Shown in pieces: positions 56,928 through 64,000 of a stretch of DNA of 64,000 nucleotides. The stretch lies in contig NC_091023.1 in assembly GCF_041296385.1 (NCBI RefSeq), positions 25,607,924 through 25,671,923 on the forward strand, given 5' to 3'. Position 1 is the stretch's first letter, and every line of letters begins with the position of its first letter. A model generated the notes under the pieces. That model searched no databases. It saw only the letters and a list, made by a program, of their open reading frames with translations, and was not told the DNA's origin. The stretch is from Aphelocoma coerulescens. Taxonomy: Eukaryota; Chordata; Aves; Passeriformes; Corvidae. The translations under genes were made by a program, and so were the position numbers.

Positions 56928-57050
56928 CTGTAAAGCTCATCTTGTTCCACCCCCTGCCATGAGCACCTTCCACTATCCCAGGCTGCTCCCAGCCAAATCC
57001 AACCTGGCCTTGAACTCTTCCAGGGATGGGGAATCTGCAATCTCTGGGTG
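56928..57050 (-). mobile_element. CR1 LINE fragment
   Basis: 'aaagctcatcttgttccacc', 'ccctgccatgagcaccttcc', 'gctgctcccagccaaatcca' with several short deletions compared with the copy at 50616. The 3' tip is missing. Confidence 0.88.
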
Positions 57051-57054
57051 ATTT

Positions 57055-58210
57055 TCGTTGCTATTAGAAGTCAAAATTAGGTTCATAGTGAGCAAAGGAA
57101 CCTCTGAATTCCTGCTGTACCATGAATAAAGTAGTTATCAGATGCAGAAATAAAATCCAACCCCCTGTCTGTGCTCTCCTAGTCGGACCACCCTGCCCTG
57201 TGAAATTTATTGTATTAAAATCTTTTTATAAAAATTATTTTCAGAGTAAGAATATTTCTGTTCTGCCATCATCTCACAAGCTTTTTTACAGTCTCAGAGG
57301 AGTGGGAGAGAAGCCAGCTGTCTTCTTCATGTCCTTCCTGAGCTACAAGGAAGATGCAGGGAACATACAATTGCATTTCCCTTAAAGAACAACAACAACA
57401 ACTTTAACATTGTTAAAAGAATTGTGTTCACCCCCCATTAATTTTGTATTTGATTGCCCAGGCTGTGGTGCAATGAACAGGAGCAAAAAAGCCATTAGGA
57501 GGAATTGCCATCAAAATCAAGGACCTGTATGACTGAATGTGTATTCTGGGGAGCAGGTTTTTTTTAAAAACTATAATTTATAAACTCCTTCGGTGTTGCA
57601 AAAGCCCTAACAAGAGTCGTACAAATGTTTCTACTCATTATCTTTGGGCAAACAGGCTTTCCTTTCTCCCAGCAGCTGCCCAAGGGTGCTTGACCTTACA
57701 CTTGGCTGTTCCCAGTTGGTTCCTTTGATATTTCTTTGGCTGTTATTAGAAAAACGTCCTTGCTGGGACACTCCCAGTGGGGCTTTGCTCCTGTGCTCTC
57801 CCAGGAGAGGAGGACACAGCCTGGCTTGGATCCATGGGGTCGGCCTGTAGGGTAGGTTTTAGTTAAGCTTGACTTGGTGGGAATCTGGAATGCATTATCA
57901 GAGGGAGGTTAAGGGGAAGAGTATGGACATGCTTAATGTGGAAGGATCAGGTGCGTGTGGAATGCCTCTGGAATGCTCTGGGAATCATTTCTGTTGCAGC
58001 TGCCAGGCTCTGGAGCTGCTCAGGTACGTCCTGGGCACGGGTCCCCCCCTGGGCAGCTCCCTTTGGAAGGGCTGGCTGAAGCTCTGGGGTTGGTGAGATG
58101 CCACAAGTGTCAGCTGAAAGGCTGCATTTCCTCAGTGTCCTGCTCTCCCTTGACTTTCCTGTTGGCTAAAGCTCCTCCAGAGGCACTGACAGGCTCCAGC
58201 CTCCGAGAAG
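57055..58210. other. Intergenic or intronic, no gene seen
   Basis: Unique sequence including a short (CAA)n near 57388. No exon recognised. Confidence 0.5.
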
Positions 58211-58214
58211 AGGC

Positions 58215-58790
58215 CCCATAAGTAATATTAACTTCTGCGATTTCCTTGTTACTCTTAAGCAGGTTATTAATTAACTGAATGTAACCACTGGCTGTTGATA
58301 AATCCTTTTAACTAATTCAAATTCCGTATCGAGCTGGGAGCATTTTCACTCGAGCTGCTGCCCAAGTTAAGCTGGATGAGGAATTATTCCTGATGTGCTT
58401 TCCAGCGCCGGAGTCGGGGCAAAGGGAGAGAAGATATTTGTTTGCTTGATTCCACATGACAACTCCAGGGTAACTGAACAGACTGTACGGTTGGGTTGAC
58501 AGGGCTGAGCACCCGCCAGCAGCCTCACTCACATACCAGAGCCAGGGGGATGGAAGGGGCACCGGCAGCTGGGATGGAGCCGATCCGAATTCCTCTAAAG
58601 AGCGCCAATTTGCCATCAATTATTCATGTTTTTCTGAGGTCTCGCTTCTGAGAGGTAGGAATAACTTAAATATGTGTTCATGTACCAGTTTGAATAATGA
58701 ATAAATTACTGTGAGGAGAGGAGTTGAGGAGCAGAGCTGAGTGTTAAATAATGGAGGAGGTTTTGGAGGGAATGTAGTCGTTAACAGCGT
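58215..58790. promoter_or_regulatory. Candidate conserved noncoding element
   Basis: AT-rich with 'caggttattaattaactgaa', 'cttttaactaattcaaattc' and 'gccatcaattattcatgttt', surrounding a GC-richer middle. No transposon. Among the best enhancer candidates right of the CpG island. Confidence 0.36.
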
Positions 58791-59400
58791 GGCTGTTCCT
58801 GGTTTTCTCTGACTGCAGGAGCTGTACTTATTAGATGTAGAAATGTATTACAGTGATGCCCATGAGAAGTGGTGTGAGCTGGCTGGAGGTGCCAGGGAAG
58901 GAAAAAGCAGTGTTTGTGTGTGGGACATGCACCTGCAGCACTCCTGCATCCTCCTGGGGCTCAGCTGTTTCCTTCCCCTCGCTGTGCTCAGGGGCAGTTT
59001 GTGCCCAGGCTGCAGAATTAAAGCCTTGCTTTAGGGGAACTCTGGCAGACTGGGGAGCTGCTGGTCCTATTAAATCACAAGCTGGAGAGACACTGGGGTG
59101 GATTGCCAGGTACCTGGGAGGAACTTCAGGACATTCAGTTCTTGTCTGGTGACTGCTGTTTCAGGAGACTTTGAGGTTCAGTGATTTTTGCATTTATTTA
59201 CTGCTCCAGTCCAATTTTCCCTTCCAGAGTGGCATTTTTCATGACAGGGTTCCTGTATTCCAACCCTGTGGTCCCTCATGCTCTGCCCCATTTCCTCCTT
59301 CACTCTCTTTAGATAGAAATTCACATTATTCCCCTTGTAAAAATTTAAACCAAATTCTTTTTCTGTAACATCACTGCAGTTGTGAAAATAAGTCACAGAT
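58790..59400. other. Intergenic or intronic, no gene seen
   Basis: Unique sequence; frames here show no domain. Confidence 0.5.
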
Positions 59401-59760
59401 CTAAAAGCTCGTTAAGCACCCCTTGTAAATGAGCAGCTTTTGATGGCATCATTGTGACAGTGATGGAATTGGTGTTTGTTATGAAGCAATTTATTCCATC
59501 TTAGCGCTGTGTTTAGTTTAGCCTACTGTTTTAATATTATGGGGACATTTAAACATGGAATTCTTACAAATCTGCCTTACTGATGTTAAAAATGCTAAGT
59601 CTTATGAAGTGTTATACAAAGCATCAGTGTGTGCTGAAAGAGCAGCCAAATATGGTTTCTTATAGACTGAAAATCAGAGAGAACTGTCTTGACAGCACCC
59701 AGATTATCAAGTAATTTATTTATATAAAAAATTGATCAGGCTGTCTGTTTGCAGCAGTAG
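59400..59760. promoter_or_regulatory. AT-rich candidate conserved block
   Basis: 'gatggcatcattgtgacag', 'gaagcaatttattccatctt', 'ctactgttttaatattatgg' and 'aagtaatttatttatataaa'. Repeat-free. Low confidence. Confidence 0.27.
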
Positions 59761-61870
59761 AAGCTGGCAAGTTCCTAAGTACATTCCTACCCCTCTGCAG
59801 CAGTGGGCTCTGCATGGGTTGTGCAGCCAAAGTTGCCTTGGAGTTCTGTGAGATCTGGTTGACCTCAAGCTGCTTCTGACCCATCAAACCTGCTGATTAA
59901 ACCAGCTCATCACAGGGGAGAACATTCCCACATCTGGCAGGACCCTGGACTGCCTGCAGGCTGTGGGCAGTGGCACAGCCCTGGAATTCTGGTAGGAGAG
60001 GTCTCTTAAAAGGCTCTGTAATTCCTGATGGTCCTGCAGTGGCCTCCACAGGGACACAGGTTCCTGGGGTACAAGAGCTGGATGCTGAGAGCAGGTCAGC
60101 TCCCAGCACTGCAGCAAGGTGTTTCATTAGTAAAAACCAGTTTTAACCCCAGCCTAACTAACAGACTTCATAATTTATCGTTTCATCATCTGGTCCAGCT
60201 CAGCATCCATGGGATTTCAAGGGATGTGAAGTGTGGAAACCTGTCCTGACAGAAAAAGAGAGAGGCTTGTAGGAAACAATGGTTGTCTTGTGGGAAGATT
60301 TTAAATATATGCAGCTGATCCCATGGGAACTGCTGTAGTCTATTCACCCTGTGTGAAAATGATGCTCTCTCAATATAATCTTTAATCCTTTTCTTTCACT
60401 GAAAAATGTGAGGACTTTATTTCCAAGTTTTGAAAGAATGCTCTGTTTAGGGAGCAAATGCTTTCCAAGCATAAAAATAAAATAAATTATTAGTGCAACA
60501 TGGGGGGGGGGGGAAGATTCTCTGAAATCTCTTGTAATATTCTGTCCATGAATTGCATATGTAGATGTTCTTGGAAAATGTATCCAGGGTTGTTTTTTTT
60601 TTTTTACCCTGGGTGGGTGCAGGGGGGAAGGAAGTATCCAGTAGTCTTGGCAATATTGCAAACTTCTGTAGCTCTTTGAGACTGAAATTCCACAAAAGTT
60701 CTTCTTGTAAGATGGGGAAGAGGAATTTCGACAGAAGGGAATTCTACCTGAAATTCCAAGTTTTCTTTGAAGGTGATTCTAATCCTCCTGCTATTCATGG
60801 AAAAGGAACATAAATGCAAATATGCAGTTGTTGCAAACATCTATCCCCAGAGCATGGAAGTCCAAACCTGCTCTGTCCACCGCATGCGTGTGTGAATAAC
60901 ATCGGCCCCAGAGCTGCAGCAGAGCTGCCCTCCTCCCCCTTTAAGAGCCCAAATGATGATCAAACCCTGTTTGGTGAAAGCCAATCATTCCTGGAGGTGT
61001 CCTGAGGGGCATTTTACAGTCTGGAAAGGCAGAGTCACTAACACTATTTTCCTTGTTTTCCTCCAGTGCCTTTCATCCAAGGCATCCAAAGCACTCTGTG
61101 TAATCCATGTGTTAGGCATGGCAGCACGGCTGGGAGGTAAGGAAATGGAGTTTTGCTTCCTTTTTAAGGTTACTCAAAGCTCTGGGCTGTGTCGTGCCCC
61201 AGATGACCATGGTAAAGCAACACCTCCCAGTTCTCTAACACAAGCCTCTCCAGTTCAAGGGAATTCCCAGAAATTCCCAGATCACTTTCCTCTCCCCTGT
61301 AATTTACTGGACACTCTAAGTCACATCTTTGAACCAGATGCTCGTTCCATACCTCTTGGATTTTTGACAAGTTCAGAAAATGAGCGTGGCCTTGTGTTTA
61401 TCAAAGAGCTTTGGCACCTGTGGTGGCTCAGCCCTTCTGTGGGGAATGAGAAATTCCATGTGGGAGCTGTGCTGCAGCATCTGAGGAGAACCAGGTGTGG
61501 TGCCCATGGCAAACTGGGTGTCACAGAGGAGGGGGGGGCTCTGGTAATTAATGGGATTCCCTTGGTAGGCTGGGCTGGGTTGGGAGTGTCCCTGTCCTTG
61601 CTGCAGCTCCAGCAAGGGAGAAACCAGAAAATCCTGTAAAGGTTCATTTAACATGAACTGCAGTGGCCTGAGTTCCCTAAAAGTTCTTAAACAGAGTGAA
61701 GGCTTTCCTGCTGTGTGTTGTGTAGCACAGAGGTAGGTAAAAGATGTTATTGCACGATTCTTTGAATGCTGTGTTTCTGTTTTCAGTGGGGTAACACCCA
61801 GAAAATCAAGCAGCTGGATTTACATTTCAAGTCTTTTGGAAGTTAAGGAAATTATTTTCTTGCAGAATTT
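59760..61870. other. Intergenic or intronic with homopolymer runs
   Basis: Holds a G12 run (60502-60513) and a T13 run (60593-60605). The 228-residue plus frame at 60953-61639 has no recognised domain and is overlapped by long minus frames. Confidence 0.5.
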
Positions 61871-61880
61871 CCTTCACTGT

Positions 61881-61912
61881 AAATATATATATATATATCT
61901 ATCTATCTTTTC
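61881..61912. repeat. (TA)n(TATC)n microsatellite
   Basis: About nine TA dinucleotides run into three TATC units. Confidence 0.95.
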
Positions 61913-61914
61913 CC

Positions 61915-63070
61915 TTCCTCTTTGGTTTAAAAGATTTTTTTTTTTCTTGTCCTTCTAATGTCATTCTGCAGAAGCTGAGCTCCTGATGAACTGTAAGGCT
62001 CAGCCTTTCAGCTCAAGTTCAATTGGCTTTTTGGATGCCTGTAGGTCCAACTGCCCTTTTACATGGAATTTTTATTGTTAATCTTCTATTATTGGGGGAA
62101 TTATTTTGCAAACAGACCAATTCAGTAGCTTCAAGCTCTGAAACCTGTCAGGCTGGCTTTTATTCTGATTGCTTCTGATAAGGAGCTTTGGTAAGAATGC
62201 TGTGCCTGCAGCAAGTGGAGAGACTCACCTTGGAGGGGAACAGCTTCAAGGTCCCAGGGAAAGGGTGGCTCTTTCAGCTTGGCATGAAAAGGGAAATGAG
62301 GTGTTGAAAATCAGATCAAACCTTGGAATTAATGTGGGACTGCACCAGAACCAGTGGAAGTGGTTTGTGTTATAAGCCGAGGGGTTTTTCCTGCATAACG
62401 ATGACTTGAAGCTTGTTACAAGCGCTGGAGTTCCTGCTTTGTTCCCCATGTTTTGGCCTTGGAAAGGTGTTGGATTCCTGCTGTGAGTCCCTCAGATGCA
62501 GTGCTGGGGGGGAGGTCCAGGCAGGATGGACAAACTTTGGCAAAACCCTTTACCTTTTCCATTCCTTCAGTACATGGGACACAAATATAGTGAGTGAGAA
62601 CTCTGATGGGTGGTGTGGAGTCGAGGTGCTGTAGGCTCAAGGTGATGAGACACCTCAGGAACTACACTCCAAAGCAATTCTATTGCCCAACCTGACCATT
62701 TAAAAAAAAAAAAAAGGCAAAACAACTTTAAAATGACATCTTATAAGATGTGATTTGTTTTCCCTCTTGCCCAGTGCTTGCTGCCTATCAACAGCAAATC
62801 TTGTAGGGAGCAAGGAAATGCTTAAGGAACAATTCTCTTTAATGCTGATGCAAGGAAAGCATTTCCAGCACTGTTACACAATGTAAGCATTAAGAGGATT
62901 TGCTATGATTCCATTTCAAAGAGCTCACAATAAATAACTAAATGGTTTTCTGCATTATCCTGAGTGTTATCTATAAAACTCACATAAAATTGTCTGTTCA
63001 GGTAGAGCTCAGGACCTCTCTGAGAAACTCCTCTGCACGAGCACACCCAGGGGAGGATCATTTGCAACAG
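61915..63070. other. Intergenic or intronic, no gene seen
   Basis: Contains an A14 run near 62701. Otherwise unique sequence, no exon recognised. Confidence 0.5.
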
Positions 63071-63074
63071 GCCA

Positions 63075-63145
63075 AGGATCAGGGAATATCCTGAGCTGGA
63101 AGGGATGCAGGAGGATGATGAAGCCCAGCTCCTGCAGAATGGGCT
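63075..63145 (-). mobile_element. CR1 LINE fragment, 3' tip
   Basis: 'gggaatatcctgagctggaa' and 'gggatgcaggaggatgatga' then 'agcccagctcctgcag' resemble the minus copy at 30549 with more divergence. Confidence 0.6.
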
Positions 63146-63149
63146 GCTG

Positions 63150-64000
63150 TGTTTCAGAGCAGCTGATCCAAGGGAGGGCTCAATGGACCTTCCTTCCTGG
63201 AGCACTTTCCTACATTGTTGGGCACATTTTGTTGTGCTGCTCCTGAGGGTCATGTTAAAAGCCGAAGCAAACCTCAGACCCTCTTTTGTGCTCATGTAAA
63301 GGCTACAGAACGACAGCATTTATTCCTTTGGCCAGGAAATCTCCTCTCCAGCAATGCTGTTCACTTGTTCTCTTTCTTTCAAACAGTGGGAGCTTACTGA
63401 GGGCTTTTTCCCCTCCTTCCCAGGGAAGGATAACTTTCCACTAACACAGAGAGTTCTGTTTCCTCTATTAAAAACAACTGCCCTCAAGTGGAGCAGGCTT
63501 TGTATTTTTCCCTGGAAACAGAGCAGCTCATTCAGAGATAAGGCCTCCCTGCATTTGGGTTCCTTCAGTCACCTGACGGAGCCGTGGGTAACTTTTAGGC
63601 TGCTTTAGTCTGCATTCCTGGGATGCCTTCCCCGTGGCACCGCAATTAACAGCTCCAGGATCCCTGCCTGCCTCCCGCTTCCCGGCTTTCTGCTGCCTGT
63701 GGCCCTGGATGCTGCCCGGGGGGAGAGGAGAAAAGGGGCAGGCTTTGTCCCCGGAGCACCTGTGCCCATCCCTGAGGATGGCCTGGGGCAATCCCGAGCA
63801 GGTAAAAAATCTGGGGCTTTTGGAACTTTTAGTTTTGAACTTGGCAATGGCTGAGTGTGAGTAGGCTGTGGGCATCAGAGCTCACACCGCCCCGGTGCTT
63901 CAGTGGTGGGGGATTTGTGCCTCGCGTGCCTTGGGGTTTGCAACCTTAGCTCCTTTCTGCCTGATGAAATTGGGAATCCTGTGGAATAATGGTGTTGATA
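63150..64000. other. Intergenic or intronic, no gene seen
   Basis: GC rises from about 63590 (gtggcaccgcaattaacagc onward). A 'gagcag|gtaaaa' donor-like site near 63801 has no recognisable exon before it. Confidence 0.45.

Noticed and set aside
60953..61639. 228-residue plus frame
   Set aside because: No domain, weak start context, overlapped by open minus frames.
1..64000. Endogenous retrovirus, DNA transposon or tRNA gene
   Set aside because: No gag/pol/env or transposase reading frame, no convincing LTR pair, and no cloverleaf with matching A and B boxes was seen.

Overview
The window reads as nuclear DNA of a bird, probably a songbird. About twenty short, 5'-truncated pieces of CR1 retroposon are scattered over both strands. 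Many carry the GC-rich 3' end common in songbird genomes (the 'lists of gcccaaggccaggctgga...' type), closing in the 'tttgggttggaaggg' block and an octamer-like tail. There are no rRNA or tRNA genes, no CRISPR array, no bacterial-style gene, and no retroviral or transposase reading frame. Almost all long open frames come from low-complexity repeats or chance.

Layout. Bases 1 to about 41 kb look like a gene-poor, regulatory-type region. AT-rich blocks with homeodomain-type TAATTA/TAATC cores alternate with GC-rich, CpG-containing patches, CR1 tails and many tandem arrays: hexamers, a 9-mer, a 14-mer VNTR and ~20-bp minisatellites. The strongest enhancer-like block is 17.52-18.68 kb, inside an 11-kb stretch (12.3-23.3 kb) where I see no CR1. 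Bases 41.9-47.2 kb on the minus strand hold the one gene I recognise: exons of a PQ-loop membrane transporter of the SLC66A1 (PQLC2) family, best matching the paralogue SLC66A1L. Four core segments align with correct phases. However, one donor site has lost its GT, another exon carries a one-base frameshift, and the sixth-helix region cannot be found intact, so I call it a pseudogene. A CpG island at 49.75-50.34 kb is the likely former promoter. From 50.3 to 64 kb there are a few CR1 tails, AT-rich candidate conserved blocks and no recognised coding exon.

Context (inference). In human 3q25.32, SLC66A1L lies between VEPH1, transcribed away from it, and the SHOX2 regulatory desert. If this order is kept, the left 41 kb is part of the SHOX2-side desert, and the CpG island may have been a shared divergent promoter facing VEPH1 to the right. 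No SHOX2 or VEPH1 coding exon is visible, so this depends on memory of synteny, not on sequence in the window. Conservation cannot be judged from one sequence; every regulatory call below is a candidate only.
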